Assembly: GCF_002930105.1 (NCBI RefSeq)
Contig: NZ_PJRN01000014.1
Coordinates: 62,001 to 126,000 of the forward strand
Length of the DNA: 64,000 nt
Reading direction: 5' to 3'
Origin: Billgrantia saliphila
GTDB taxonomy: Bacteria > Pseudomonadota > Gammaproteobacteria > Pseudomonadales > Halomonadaceae
Positions within the stretch are counted from its first letter, which is position 1, and the number at the start of each line of letters is the position of its first letter. The position numbers and the translations under genes were made by a program. This document shows positions 27,491-39,660 of the stretch, in pieces. The notes below the pieces were generated by a model. The model did not search any database, had not been told where the DNA came from, and saw only the letters and a program-made list of their open reading frames with translations.

Positions 27491-29515
27491 ATGCCGCCAT
27501 CCCACGCCTCCCTGCCGCCGCTGGCCGGTCTGGAGACCGCAAGCCTCGACTGGGCAACCGACGAGGCCGGTGACGCCGCCCCCCTGTCGGCTCGCTTCGG
27601 CGATGTCTACTTCTCGCGCCACGACGGTCGCGCCGAAACCGAACACGTCTTTCTCGCCGGCAACAACCTGCCGCGGCGCTTCGCCGATTGGGCACTTGCC
27701 CGTCCCTTCGTCGTCGGAGAAACCGGTTTCGGCACCGGGCTCAACATGCTCTGCGCCTGGGCCTGCTTCGATGCACACGCTCCCGCATCGGCCCGGCTGC
27801 ACCTGGTATCCACCGAGCGCTACCCGCTCGCCCGCGACGACCTGGCTCGCGCGCTTGGCGCCTGGCCGGATTTCGCATCGCGCGCCGAGGCGCTGCTGCG
27901 CCAGTGGCCCGAGCCGGTGGCGGGCGTGCATCGCCTGGAACTCGACGCGCGGGTGACGCTCGATTTGCACTTCGGCGACGCAGCCGAGCGCCTGGCCCTG
28001 CTCGAGGGGAGAGTCGATGCCTGGTTCCTCGACGGCTTCGCGCCGTCGAAGAATCCCGACATGTGGCGCCCCGAACTGTTCGGTGCCCTGGCCGCCCGCT
28101 CACACCCGGGTGCGAGCTTCGCCACCTTTACCTGTGCCGGCGTGGTCAAGCGCGGGCTCGCCGCGGCCGGCTTCGCCTGGCGCAAGGCACCGGGCTATGG
28201 GCGCAAGCGCGAGATGCTGGTAGGCGAGATTGCCGGTCCGCCGGACGATGAGATGCTAGAGCGACGTGGTGCGACCCCCTGGTTCGCTCCGCCAGCGCCA
28301 CGCCCCGCACGCCACGTGGCGGTGATCGGCGCCGGTATCGCCGGAACCAGCGTGGCCCGTGCCCTGGCGCGGCGCGGCATCGACGTGACCCTGCTCGATC
28401 GCGAGGCGCCAGGCGCCGGCGGCTCGGGCAACCGCCAGGGGGCGCTTTACGTCAAGCTGGCGGCCGAGCCCAACGACCAGAGCCGCGTCTACCTGGCCGG
28501 GCTGCAATACAGCCTGCGCTGGCTCGAGCGACTCGATCCCCACCATCGGCTATGGGCGCCGTGCGGGCTGCTGCAACTGGCCATGAGCGAGCGCGAACAG
28601 ACGCGGCAGGCACGTTTCCTCGCCACCCAGCGGCTGCCCGAAGCGCTGCTGGCCGAGATCGACGCCGAGACGGCGAGCCGCTTGGCGGAAATCCCGATCG
28701 CACACGCCGGACTCAGCTACCCCATCTCCGGCTGGGTGCGCCCCGCCGCGCTGTGCGAATGTCTGGCGTCGACGCCGGGTATCACCTTTCACCGCGCCGA
28801 GGTGACGGCGCTGTCGGCGACCGATGCGGGCTGGCGCCTGGCGCTGGCGAACGGGGAAAGTCTCGAGGTGGATCAGGTCGTCATTGCCAACGCCGTGGCG
28901 GCCAATCGCTTCGCCCAGACGGCGAGCCTGCCGCTGCAAGCGGTACGCGGCCAGGTCAGCCAGTTGCAATTGCCTGAGCATGCCCCCGCGCTGGCGCGGG
29001 TGGTGTGCGGCGGCGGCTATGTCTCACCGCCGCTGGACGGCGTGCTCACTTTCGGCGCCACCTTTCAGCCCAACGAGGCGGAAACGGATCTGCGCGACGC
29101 CGATCACGCCGCCAACCTCGCCGAGCTGGAGCGCGGCCTGCCGGCTCTGGTGCAGGCGCTGCGCGACGCCGGTGTGGCGTTCGAGCCAGCCGCGTGCTCC
29201 GGCCGCGCCGGCGTGCGCGCGGCAAGCCCCGACAAGTCGCCCTATGCCGGGCCGGTACCCGATGCCGACGCCTGGCGCCGCGACTATGCCGCGCTGGGCA
29301 AGGATGCCACCCGCGTGCCGGACGTGCCGGGGCGACACCATCCGGGGCTGTGGATCAGCGCCGCCCACGGTTCGCGCGGCCTGGCCAGTGCGCCGCTGTG
29401 CGCCGAACTGATCGCCTCGAGGATCTGCGACGAGCCGCTCCCGCTGGAGTGGCCGCTGGTCGATCACCTGCACCCGGGGCGACGGATCGTTCGCGATATC
29501 GTCCGCGGCGGCTAG
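27491..29515 (+). CDS. mnmC: bifunctional tRNA 5-methylaminomethyl-2-thiouridine biosynthesis protein MnmC
   Basis: Completes mnm5U34 modification of wobble uridines in several tRNAs. The 674-aa protein fuses an N-terminal SAM methyltransferase domain (VGETGFGTGLNML, then FLDGFAPSKNPDMW; MnmC2 activity, about 1-245) to a C-terminal FAD-dependent oxidase (VIGAGIAGTSVARALARRGI at about 278, GSGNRQGALYVKL; MnmC1 activity), ending with RAASPDKSPYAGPV and ISAAHGSRGL. Domain order and length match E. coli MnmC (668 aa). Confidence 0.96.
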   Translation: MPPSHASLPPLAGLETASLDWATDEAGDAAPLSARFGDVYFSRHDGRAETEHVFLAGNNLPRRFADWALARPFVVGETGFGTGLNMLCAWACFDAHAPASARLHLVSTERYPLARDDLARALGAWPDFASRAEALLRQWPEPVAGVHRLELDARVTLDLHFGDAAERLALLEGRVDAWFLDGFAPSKNPDMWRPELFGALAARSHPGASFATFTCAGVVKRGLAAAGFAWRKAPGYGRKREMLVGEIAGPPDDEMLERRGATPWFAPPAPRPARHVAVIGAGIAGTSVARALARRGIDVTLLDREAPGAGGSGNRQGALYVKLAAEPNDQSRVYLAGLQYSLRWLERLDPHHRLWAPCGLLQLAMSEREQTRQARFLATQRLPEALLAEIDAETASRLAEIPIAHAGLSYPISGWVRPAALCECLASTPGITFHRAEVTALSATDAGWRLALANGESLEVDQVVIANAVAANRFAQTASLPLQAVRGQVSQLQLPEHAPALARVVCGGGYVSPPLDGVLTFGATFQPNEAETDLRDADHAANLAELERGLPALVQALRDAGVAFEPAACSGRAGVRAASPDKSPYAGPVPDADAWRRDYAALGKDATRVPDVPGRHHPGLWISAAHGSRGLASAPLCAELIASRICDEPLPLEWPLVDHLHPGRRIVRDIVRGG

Positions 29516-29572
29516 ACAGGCATAAGCTAGGCCATGATTCAGCAGCAACGGGTCGCAACCTTAATTCTCCCC

Positions 29573-32013
<2,441 letters not shown>

Positions 32014-32030
32014 CTAGCTTATCAAAGCGA

Positions 32031-32058
32031 AACCCCCGGTGGGACGCCACCGGGGGTT
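32031..32058. terminator. terminator-like hairpin after zipA
   Basis: AACCCCCGGTGG / CCACCGGGGGTT form a perfect 12-bp stem with a GACG loop, 30 nt past the zipA stop. On the minus strand it is followed by TCGCTTTG, a poor T run. It would separate zipA from ligA transcription. Confidence 0.75.
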
Positions 32059-32087
32059 GTCTTCCAGCTTCCAGCTGACACTTACCG

Positions 32088-33710
32088 CTAATTCACCTGA
32101 TAGCGATTCAGGCGATTGCGCCGCTCGAACTCCTGCACGCGCTGACGAGCGAACTCCACGGTCTGGGCGGTCATGACGCTGTGATTCTCGTCCTTCAGCT
32201 CGCCGCCCAGGTTGCGCACGATAACCATGGCGGTCTCGACCATCGCCTCGAAGGCCGCCGCGGTATCCAGCGCCCCGGGAAGCGGCATCAGCAGCGTGAT
32301 GCCCGGCGTGCGGAACTCGTCCATCGCCTCGATGGGGAAGGTGCCCGGCTTGAGCACGTTGACCATGGAGAACTGCAGCTCGCTCTCGGGATCCTCGGTC
32401 TCGAAGCGATGGAAGATGCCCATGTCGCTGCTGTAGCGCAGGCCACAGGCCAGCATCAGTTCGAGCAGCGCCTCGCCGGAGAAACCCTCCTCATCGCGTG
32501 AGAGAACACTGATGACGATGATCTCGTCGGCCTGGCTCAAAGTATCCCGAGCCCGTTCGGCGTTGACGTTGTGACGCAGGGCCCTGGCCAGGGTCGGATG
32601 CGCGCGCACCACGTCGTCTTCGGCATTGGCCGCCTGGGCGGCATCAGGCTCGGCCTCGCTCGGCTCGGTGGCACGCGAACGCGGCGGAGCGAACAACGGA
32701 TCGTCATCGTCGGCCCGCTCGATGGCCTCGGCTTCCTGACGACGACGCTCGGCTTCGAGAGCTGCCTGGGCCTCGGCCTCCTGACGACGGCGCTCTGCCT
32801 CGTGAGCGGCCTTCTCGGCACGTGCCTGTTCGCGGCGCGCCTTCTCCTCGCGCTTCTGTTCGCGACGCTTGGCCAGACGCTGCTGCATGGAGAGCCCGAA
32901 GCGCTGTACCGATTCTCCCATGCGGCGTGAACCGTTCTTGAAGGAGTCGCCCATGCCTTCCAGATCGACCAGACGGTAGCGCTCGTCCTCGTCGAGGTCG
33001 GCGTCGTGGTCCTCGGGGTCGGCGACCAGCGGTTCGCCTTTGGCGTCGTCCGGCACTTCGTCGTCGAGCGCGCTCAAGGTCGGCTCGCGACGAGTCTCGT
33101 CCGGCTCCGCCGAAACCTGCTCGGCCACGGAGGGTTCGGCACGCGTCTTCTCAACGGATGCTGCCCTGCCCGCCACGGGCGCTGCGGGTTCTGCCGCTTC
33201 GTGTGCCGCCGGCGCCTTGGCCTCGGTAGCTTCGCTCGCTTGCACGGCTCGAGGCGCCTCGGCGCGCTCGTGAGCGACTTCACGTTCCGCCTCGGCCCGC
33301 GCAGGTTCTACCTTGCTGCGCTCGGGAGCGGGTTCCGGCGAGGAGATGGCCGACGCCGCACCGGCGGCAGGCGCGGAAGAGGAGCGGGGCGGAGCATGCG
33401 ATTCCGCGTCGCGGCCGCCCTTGAAACCGGCCAGTACGCGAGAAGGCCCGGGGTGCGCCTGACGCTCCAGCTTGGGCTTCTCTCTTACCTCGGTATAGCG
33501 GGCAGGACTGACGACGCGAGCGCCGCCGTTCGGCAGCTCCCAACTGGTATCGTCATCGGCCTCTGCATGGCCAATACCTTGGTTGTTGTTATCCCCTGCC
33601 TGGTCCAGACGGGGCACTCGGCGCTGGCGTTTAAGGCGACGCACCCCATCGACAACGATGAGGGTCACCAGGGCCAGCCCCAGAATGATCAGCCATTCTC
33701 TAAGTTCCAT
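32088..33710 (-). CDS. zipA: cell division protein ZipA
   Basis: Membrane anchor of FtsZ at the division ring. The 540-aa protein has an N-terminal transmembrane anchor (LREWLIILGLALVTLIVVDGV), a short basic stretch, a very long charged linker (about 35-395, rich in E, A, R, P and D, with a coiled-coil-like ERRRQEAEAQAALEAERRRQ part) and a C-terminal FtsZ-binding domain (DEIIVISVLSRDEEGFSGEAL...FRTPGITLLMPLPGALD). It is much longer than E. coli ZipA (328 aa), and the excess is all in the linker. The order smc-zipA-ligA is conserved in pseudomonads and relatives. Confidence 0.95.
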   Translation of the reverse strand: MELREWLIILGLALVTLIVVDGVRRLKRQRRVPRLDQAGDNNNQGIGHAEADDDTSWELPNGGARVVSPARYTEVREKPKLERQAHPGPSRVLAGFKGGRDAESHAPPRSSSAPAAGAASAISSPEPAPERSKVEPARAEAEREVAHERAEAPRAVQASEATEAKAPAAHEAAEPAAPVAGRAASVEKTRAEPSVAEQVSAEPDETRREPTLSALDDEVPDDAKGEPLVADPEDHDADLDEDERYRLVDLEGMGDSFKNGSRRMGESVQRFGLSMQQRLAKRREQKREEKARREQARAEKAAHEAERRRQEAEAQAALEAERRRQEAEAIERADDDDPLFAPPRSRATEPSEAEPDAAQAANAEDDVVRAHPTLARALRHNVNAERARDTLSQADEIIVISVLSRDEEGFSGEALLELMLACGLRYSSDMGIFHRFETEDPESELQFSMVNVLKPGTFPIEAMDEFRTPGITLLMPLPGALDTAAAFEAMVETAMVIVRNLGGELKDENHSVMTAQTVEFARQRVQEFERRNRLNRYQVN

Positions 33711-33934
33711 GGGTCGTCTTGCCTATCACTAGGGCGCCATGCCGGATGGATGTTCGTGAACAGCATAGCGCGATTGCCAAAAAAAAGGCCACTTTTTTTA
33801 TTTGTCAAGCCCCGGCATTCTCACTCGCGAGTTCAATCGACCCTGCGCATTTACCTATCATTACGTTTTTTGAATGTGTCCGAAATGCGTGTCGGACCTT
33901 CTGATAACGCTTTCGTCCCTCTCTTTCAAGTCCC
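33711..33934. other. smc-zipA spacer
   Basis: 224 bp between the smc stop and the zipA start, AT-richer than its neighbours, with runs of T/A around 33778-33800. It presumably holds a zipA promoter reading on the minus strand. I see no gene and no clean hairpin terminator for smc. Confidence 0.4.
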
Positions 33935-36900
33935 TTACGCCTCGGCCAGCGCGGCGGCTTCCTCTACCCCGACGGCTACCAGGCGGGATACTCCCGGCTC
34001 TTGCATGGTGACCCCCATGAGCCTTTCCGCGGCCTCCATGGCGATCTTGTTATGGGTGATATAGATGAACTGAACGGACTCCGACATGTCCTTCACCAAT
34101 CGGGCATAGCGTCCCACGTTGGCATCATCGAGCGGTGCATCGACTTCGTCGAGCATACAAAATGGAGCCGGATTGAGCTGAAAGATGGCGAATACCAATG
34201 ACAATGCCGTTAGTGCCTTTTCCCCACCCGAGAGAAGATGAATTGTACTGTTCTTCTTGCCGGGCGGACGCGCCATGATGGCCACACCGGTGTCGAGCAA
34301 ATCCTCCCCGGTCAGCGTCAACCACGCGGTTCCACCTCCAAAGACTCGCGGAAAAAGTGACTGTAGTCCCTCGTTGACCCGTTCGAAGGTGTCGCGAAAG
34401 CGGGTCCGCGTTTCCTGGTCGATGCGTCGGATCGCTCGCTCCAGGGTCTCCAGCGCCTCATTGAGTTCCGACTGCTGGGCCTCGAGATAGTTGCGCCGCT
34501 CGGCCTGTTGGTCATACTCCTCGATCGCCGCGAGGTTGATCGCGCCCAGCCGGCGAATGCGCTCGCCGGTCTCCTCCAACCGCGTCTGCCAGGCCGATTC
34601 GGTGGCATTGGGATCGAGTTCGGCCTCCAGCGCCATGCCCTCGTGGCCGAGTTCGGCAAGCTGTTCGTCCTGGGTCTCGGCCTTGAGCGCCAGCGCCTGC
34701 ACCTGCATGCGCGCCTCCTGCAAGCGCTCGCGGATGCCCTCCAGGTTGCGCTCGTGGTTCTGCCGCGCCAGCTCGTCCTCGCGCAGGCGCTCCACCAGTT
34801 CGGCGGCACGCGCACGCACCTCGTTCAGCGCGCGCTCGTCGCTCTCGCGTCGATGCAACAGGTCGTCGAGCTTCTCACGCTGCTCCTCGTCGGGCTCGCG
34901 CAACGCCTCGAGCGCCTCCGTCAGCTCTTCGCAGCGGGCCAGGAGCCGCTCGCGTGCATCGCCGCTGCGCCCTTGCTGCTCGGCCAGACCGGCACGCTCG
35001 GTGGAAAGCCGCTGATGCTCCAGTGCCAGCTGCTGGGCCCGCTCGTTCAGCGGCCGCTGGCGGGAGCGCAGCGATGCCAGTCGTTCGCGCGCCTCACTGC
35101 GGGCCCGCTCGAGCCGCTCGCGCCGCTCGGCGCCATCTTCCAGGCGCGCCATGGCCAGCTGCCACTGCTCGCGCGCCTCCTCGATAGCCAGACGCGTCTC
35201 CTCGCCCGTCTCGCGCAGGCCCTCGAGCTCCTCGGCGAGTTCACCGGCACGGCCCTGCAGATGCTCCAGCCGACTGGCCAGGCCGCTGTCCTGCACCGCC
35301 AGCTGCTGCTGTTCACCGGCCAGGCGGCGTTCCTCCTGGCGAATCGCTTCCAGTTCACGCTCGGCCTGCTCGGCACGCTCGCGCTCGGTGTCGATCATGG
35401 CGTCGCGCTCCGTCAGGGCGGTTTCGACCCGGTCGAGCTCGGCGGCCACCTCCTCCAAGCGACGCCGGCTGACCAGCAGCGCATCGGGACCGGCCCCCTG
35501 GCCCCGGTGGCGCACCCAGTCGCGCCCCAGCCACAGGCCCTGCGGAGTGATCAGGCTCTCGCCGACGGCCAGACCGTCGCGCGCGGCCCAGGCCTGGTCG
35601 TCGCTCTCCACGCAGCGTATCGGCGCCAGCCAGGCCGTGGCGGCACCGGCCCCACGCACCCGGGCGGCTAGACTGTTGGGCTTGAACTCGACAGCGGCAT
35701 CAGGTGAGAGCGCCCCCAACTCGGCGGGCGGCTCGGCACTCGCCATGCGGGCGCTCTCGGGGTCGGCGAGTCGCGCCTTGAGCCAGGGTGCCAGCACCCA
35801 GGAGACGCTCGCTTCCCAGCCGGGTTCGACGTCGAGTGCCTCGCCCAGCCGCGGCGCCTCGCCCAGGCCATGGGCCTGGAGATGTTCCGCCAGCGCTTCG
35901 TCGGGATCGGTGAGTGCGGCCTGGATCAGCGCCTCGAGCGAGGCGAACTCGCCCTGCAGCGCGCTGCGCCTGGCGCGCTCGGATTCACGTTCGCGCTCCA
36001 ACGTGGCCGCCGCCTCTCGGGCGGCGTCGCGGCTGTTCTGAAGCTGCTCGCGGCGGGCTTCGACGCCCTCCTGCTCGAGGGCGAACTCGGCCAGGCGCTC
36101 GCGCAGCTCGTCCCGTCTTGCCGTCAGCTCGGCCAGGTCGGGCAGTTCCTGCTGTTGCTGTTGACGGCGCTGGGCGTCGGCCTCGAGCCGGGCCAGGCGA
36201 TTCTCCAATTCGCGCAGGCGATCCTGGCTGCGCTCCGCTTCGCGGCTTGCCTCGCGCCAGCCTTCGTTGAACGCCTCGAAAGCCTGATCGGCCTCCTCGG
36301 CACCGGGCTCGGCCTCCTCCAGCATCGCCTCGAGCTCGGCGAGCTGCTCGGCGACCTCCTCCTGCTCGGGCAGCAGCGTCTCGAGGCGTTCCTCGAGCCG
36401 CCCCCACCGCTCCCGGTCGTTTTCGCCCAGGCGGTCGAGTTCGGTCAGCTCGTGGCGGGCGCTCTCCAGGTCGCGGGCGAGTTGGCTCTCGCGGCTACGC
36501 GCGTGTTCCAGGCTCTGCTCGAGCCGGGCGATGGCGCCGGTGGTCTCGAAGAAGCGCGCCTGGCTCGCCTCGAGGGTCTCGGCCAGGGCATCGTGGTCGG
36601 CGCGGGCCTCCTCGAGTCGGGTCTCGCACTGACGCATGCCGAGAACCTCGCGCTCGACGGCGGTTTCCAGCTCGCGTACGCGGCTCTCCTCCTCGCGCTG
36701 CCGGGCGCGCAGGGCTCGACCGCGCAGCAGAGCCAGCTCGCCCTTGAGCCGGTGCTCCTCCTGCTTGAGGGTCTGGTAGCGACGCGCCGCCTCGGCCTGG
36801 CGCTTGAGCCGCTCGAGCTGCTTGTCGAGTTCGTCGCGGATATCCTCGAGACGTTCGAGGTTCTCGCGGGTGCGGCGCATGCGATTCTCGGTTTCGCGAC

Positions 36901-37429
36901 GACGCTCCTTGTATTTGGAGATGCCGGCGGCCTCTTCGAGGGTCGCACGCAGTTCCTCCGGACGCGCCTCGATGAGCCGCGAGATCATGCCCTGACCGAT
37001 GATGGCGTAGGAACGCGGCCCGAGGCCGGTACCGAGGAAGAGGTCGGCGATGTCACGCCGACGGCATTTCTGCCCATTGAAAAAATAGCTGGACTGGCCG
37101 TCGCGACTGACCTGACGCTTGACCGCGATCTCGGCATACTGGGCGTAGATACCGCCCATGGTGCCGTCGCTGTTGTCGAAACGCAGCTCGATGGCGGCCT
37201 GACCCACCGGCTTGCGCGCGGTGGACCCGTTGAAGATGACGTCGGTCATCGATTCACCGCGCAGGGTCTTGGCCGAGGATTCGCCCATGACCCAGCGCAC
37301 GGCGTCGATGATGTTCGACTTGCCGCAGCCGTTGGGGCCGACGATCGCGGTCATGTTGCCGTCAAAGGGCACCGTGACCGGATCGACGAAGGATTTGAAA
37401 CCGCTCAGGCGGATCGAGGTGAGTCGCAT
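33935..37429 (-). CDS. smc: chromosome segregation protein SMC
   Basis: Condensin-type ATPase that organises and separates chromosomes. The 1164-aa protein has Walker A GPNGCGKSN (32-40), long antiparallel coiled coils around a central hinge (about 510-650), the ABC signature LSGGEKA and Walker B FCMLDEVDAPLDD near the C-terminus. Its ATG lies only 4 nt after the ccmI stop, so it is probably co-transcribed with the cytochrome c maturation genes. Presence of smc with zipA/ligA is typical of Halomonas and Pseudomonas, which have Smc beside or instead of MukB. Confidence 0.97.
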   Translation of the reverse strand: MRLTSIRLSGFKSFVDPVTVPFDGNMTAIVGPNGCGKSNIIDAVRWVMGESSAKTLRGESMTDVIFNGSTARKPVGQAAIELRFDNSDGTMGGIYAQYAEIAVKRQVSRDGQSSYFFNGQKCRRRDIADLFLGTGLGPRSYAIIGQGMISRLIEARPEELRATLEEAAGISKYKERRRETENRMRRTRENLERLEDIRDELDKQLERLKRQAEAARRYQTLKQEEHRLKGELALLRGRALRARQREEESRVRELETAVEREVLGMRQCETRLEEARADHDALAETLEASQARFFETTGAIARLEQSLEHARSRESQLARDLESARHELTELDRLGENDRERWGRLEERLETLLPEQEEVAEQLAELEAMLEEAEPGAEEADQAFEAFNEGWREASREAERSQDRLRELENRLARLEADAQRRQQQQQELPDLAELTARRDELRERLAEFALEQEGVEARREQLQNSRDAAREAAATLERERESERARRSALQGEFASLEALIQAALTDPDEALAEHLQAHGLGEAPRLGEALDVEPGWEASVSWVLAPWLKARLADPESARMASAEPPAELGALSPDAAVEFKPNSLAARVRGAGAATAWLAPIRCVESDDQAWAARDGLAVGESLITPQGLWLGRDWVRHRGQGAGPDALLVSRRRLEEVAAELDRVETALTERDAMIDTERERAEQAERELEAIRQEERRLAGEQQQLAVQDSGLASRLEHLQGRAGELAEELEGLRETGEETRLAIEEAREQWQLAMARLEDGAERRERLERARSEARERLASLRSRQRPLNERAQQLALEHQRLSTERAGLAEQQGRSGDARERLLARCEELTEALEALREPDEEQREKLDDLLHRRESDERALNEVRARAAELVERLREDELARQNHERNLEGIRERLQEARMQVQALALKAETQDEQLAELGHEGMALEAELDPNATESAWQTRLEETGERIRRLGAINLAAIEEYDQQAERRNYLEAQQSELNEALETLERAIRRIDQETRTRFRDTFERVNEGLQSLFPRVFGGGTAWLTLTGEDLLDTGVAIMARPPGKKNSTIHLLSGGEKALTALSLVFAIFQLNPAPFCMLDEVDAPLDDANVGRYARLVKDMSESVQFIYITHNKIAMEAAERLMGVTMQEPGVSRLVAVGVEEAAALAEA

Positions 37430-37433
37430 CCGG

Positions 37434-38666
37434 CTATTCTATGACACGGTCGATCACGACCTCCACGGCTTCTTTATCTTCGACGTCGCCGACCGGCACG
37501 CCTTCCACGTCACCGTACATGTCGCCCATCTCGGGTGCGGCACCGCCGCTCTTGGTCACACGGACCAGCAGGCGTACCTCGCTGGCCTGGGACAGGCTCG
37601 CTGCATCGGACATGGCATGGCGATCATCGAGCGTGAGCGTGACCGGCAACTCGCCGAGGGTCAGCCGGGCGACCGCCAGCGGCGGTAGCTCGCCCGCCAT
37701 GTCGCGGGCGATGACGAACACGCGGGTGTCGGCGTCGAGCAGCCCCTCGAGGCTTTCGTCGAGGCTGACGCGGACCCGTACACCCGGCCCCTGGGCCACG
37801 GCGGCCTCCCGCTCCTCCGATGTCATGCCGAGACGCTGCTGAGCGATCCGGATGCCCTCGCGCAGCGCCTGGGAGGAGCTCGAGTCGGACATTCCCGCGA
37901 TGGCGCGACGCCAATGGTTGATGGCCTGCTCGTAATCGCCCTCGTCGAAGGCATGGACGCCGAGCAGGCCGAGAATGGTGGGCTCGCGTGGGTCGCGCTC
38001 CCGCACCTCGTCGACCAGCGCCTGGACCTCGTCGGTGAGCGAGCGGTCGGCCATGAAGAACAGGAGCTGCGCTTTCTGCGCCAGCAGTGAGGGTTCGCGC
38101 CCTTCGAGCTCGATCAGGCGGTCCAGCGCCCCGATGGCGGCTTCGCCCTGGCCCGAGTCGCGATAAAGGGGAAACAGCGAAGCCCAGACATCGGCATTGT
38201 TCGGCTGCCGCTGGGCTTCCTGCTCGAGACGCTCCAGCAGGGCCGGCAGCGAGTCGCTCTGCTGGAAGGCTTCGAACAGGCGCAGGTCGCCCTCGGCGCC
38301 TTCGTGCTGGTACCACAGCATGGCCGAGATCACCAGCGCCAGCGCCACGACGGGCACCGCGAAACGGCCGGCAGTCGGCGACTGCAGCGGCCCGCGGGCC
38401 AGATTCTCGGTATCCTCGAGCAGGCTGCGGTCGAGTTCCAACCGGTCCTCGTCGAACTGCGCACGGTCGATGTCGCCGCGCTCCAGCGCCGCCTCCAGCG
38501 ACGTCAGGCGACGCCGGTAGATCGCCACGTTCTGCTCGGCCGCGCGGTCGTTGGCTTCGAAGCTGGCCTGGGCGTCGTGTACCCGGTGCGCACGCCGCAG
38601 CGGCGCCACCAGCAACCAGAGGGCCGGCAACAGCAGCAGGCCGAAGGATAGCCACAGCACGATCAT
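37434..38666 (-). CDS. ccmI: cytochrome c maturation protein CcmI (CycH)
   Basis: Apocytochrome c chaperone that presents the haem-binding CXXCH tail for haem ligation. The 410-aa protein has two N-terminal transmembrane segments (VLWLSFGLLLLPALWLLVAPL; FAVPVVALALVISAMLWY) flanking a cytoplasmic loop, then a periplasmic TPR domain (NADVWASLFPLYRDSGQGEAA, ILGLLGVHAFDEGDYEQAINHW) and a C-terminal beta domain (VRVRVSLDES). It is the last ccm gene, overlapping ccmH by 4 nt and followed by smc after 4 nt. Confidence 0.94.
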   Translation of the reverse strand: MIVLWLSFGLLLLPALWLLVAPLRRAHRVHDAQASFEANDRAAEQNVAIYRRRLTSLEAALERGDIDRAQFDEDRLELDRSLLEDTENLARGPLQSPTAGRFAVPVVALALVISAMLWYQHEGAEGDLRLFEAFQQSDSLPALLERLEQEAQRQPNNADVWASLFPLYRDSGQGEAAIGALDRLIELEGREPSLLAQKAQLLFFMADRSLTDEVQALVDEVRERDPREPTILGLLGVHAFDEGDYEQAINHWRRAIAGMSDSSSSQALREGIRIAQQRLGMTSEEREAAVAQGPGVRVRVSLDESLEGLLDADTRVFVIARDMAGELPPLAVARLTLGELPVTLTLDDRHAMSDAASLSQASEVRLLVRVTKSGGAAPEMGDMYGDVEGVPVGDVEDKEAVEVVIDRVIE

Positions 38667-39136
38667 TGGCCGTTCCCCCGGTTGATCAACGTTTCCAGGC
38701 GCTGGCGCTCCTCATCGCTGAGGGCGCGTGCCGAGGCGTTGCGCCGTGCGCGCACCATCAGCATCACCAGTATGCCGCCGGCCACGACCAGCACCGCAGG
38801 CAGCCCCCACAACAGGTAGGTGCGACCTTCCAGACGCGGGTTGTAGAGAATGTACTCGCCGAAGCGCTGCACCATGTGATCGCGAATCTCCATGTCCGAG
38901 CGCCCATCCTGCAGCAGCTGATAGACGCGGTCTCGCATGTCGCCCGAGACGGGTGCATCGGAGTCGTTGATCGCCTGGTTCTGACAGGTGGGGCAACGCA
39001 TGGAGGCGGTCAGGCTGTCATAGCGCTTTTCCAGCACCAGGTCGTCGAATTCGCGCACCTCGATGGCGGCGCCCTGCACCAGGCCGGTCATCAGCAGCAA
39101 CAGCGTGGCGGCCAGCATCCAACGGATCACTGCCAT
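38663..39136 (-). CDS. ccmH: cytochrome c-type biogenesis protein CcmH
   Basis: Thiol-disulfide component that keeps the apocytochrome haem-binding cysteines reduced. The 157-aa protein has a signal peptide, the redox motif MRCPTCQNQAI (family LRCPxCQ), DMRDRVYQLLQDGRSD, YGLYNP-like EYILYNPRLEG, and a C-terminal transmembrane segment (LWGLPAVLVVAGGILVMLM). It overlaps ccmG by 10 nt and ccmI by 4 nt. Confidence 0.96.
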   Translation of the reverse strand: MAVIRWMLAATLLLLMTGLVQGAAIEVREFDDLVLEKRYDSLTASMRCPTCQNQAINDSDAPVSGDMRDRVYQLLQDGRSDMEIRDHMVQRFGEYILYNPRLEGRTYLLWGLPAVLVVAGGILVMLMVRARRNASARALSDEERQRLETLINRGNGQ

Positions 39137-39660
39137 TTTTGCACCTCCGGCAGGATGTGTTCACGAAGGTCGGACGGCGAGATGTAGCCGGTATGGTGGT
39201 AACGGATGATGCCGTCGCCGTCGACCAGAAAGGATTCCGGGGCTCCGTAGACCCCCAGCTCGAAGGCGAGCTCGCCCTCGGGATCGAAGATGTTGACCTC
39301 GAACGGGTCGCCGAACTCCTCGAGGAAGCCCAGCGCCTTGTCGCGGGTGTCCTTCCAGTTGACGCCGACGAGACGCACGCCGCGATCGGCCAGGTCGAGC
39401 AGCTGCGGCATTTCGCGCTTGCATTCGGGGCACCATTCGCCCCAGACGTTGACCAGGGTGACCTCACCCTGGATCAGCGATTCGTCGACGCGCCGCTCGG
39501 GATCTTCCAGCGTGACCAGATCGAAGGACGGGAAGGCCCGCGCCTCCTCGACCAGCTTCGACTCGCGATGGAACGGATTGAGCCCCAGCCCCAGGTAAAG
39601 GAAGAGCATCAGCAGCAGGAAGCCAATGAGCGGCAGCATCAACAGCAGACGACGACTCAT
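39127..39660 (-). CDS. ccmG: thiol:disulfide interchange protein CcmG (DsbE)
   Basis: Membrane-anchored periplasmic thioredoxin-like protein that reduces apocytochrome c or CcmH. The 177-aa protein has an N-terminal anchor (LLLMLPLIGFLLLMLFLYLG), a central TLVNVWGEWCPECKREMPQL with the CPEC redox pair, and the GVYGAPESFLVDGDG segment containing the cis-proline loop typical of DsbE. It overlaps ccmF by 4 nt. Confidence 0.96.
   Translation of the reverse strand: MSRRLLLMLPLIGFLLLMLFLYLGLGLNPFHRESKLVEEARAFPSFDLVTLEDPERRVDESLIQGEVTLVNVWGEWCPECKREMPQLLDLADRGVRLVGVNWKDTRDKALGFLEEFGDPFEVNIFDPEGELAFELGVYGAPESFLVDGDGIIRYHHTGYISPSDLREHILPEVQKWQ

Noticed and set aside
34508..37444. Long plus-strand frames opposite smc
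   Set aside because: Antisense shadows of smc; leucine/glutamine-rich products with no motif.
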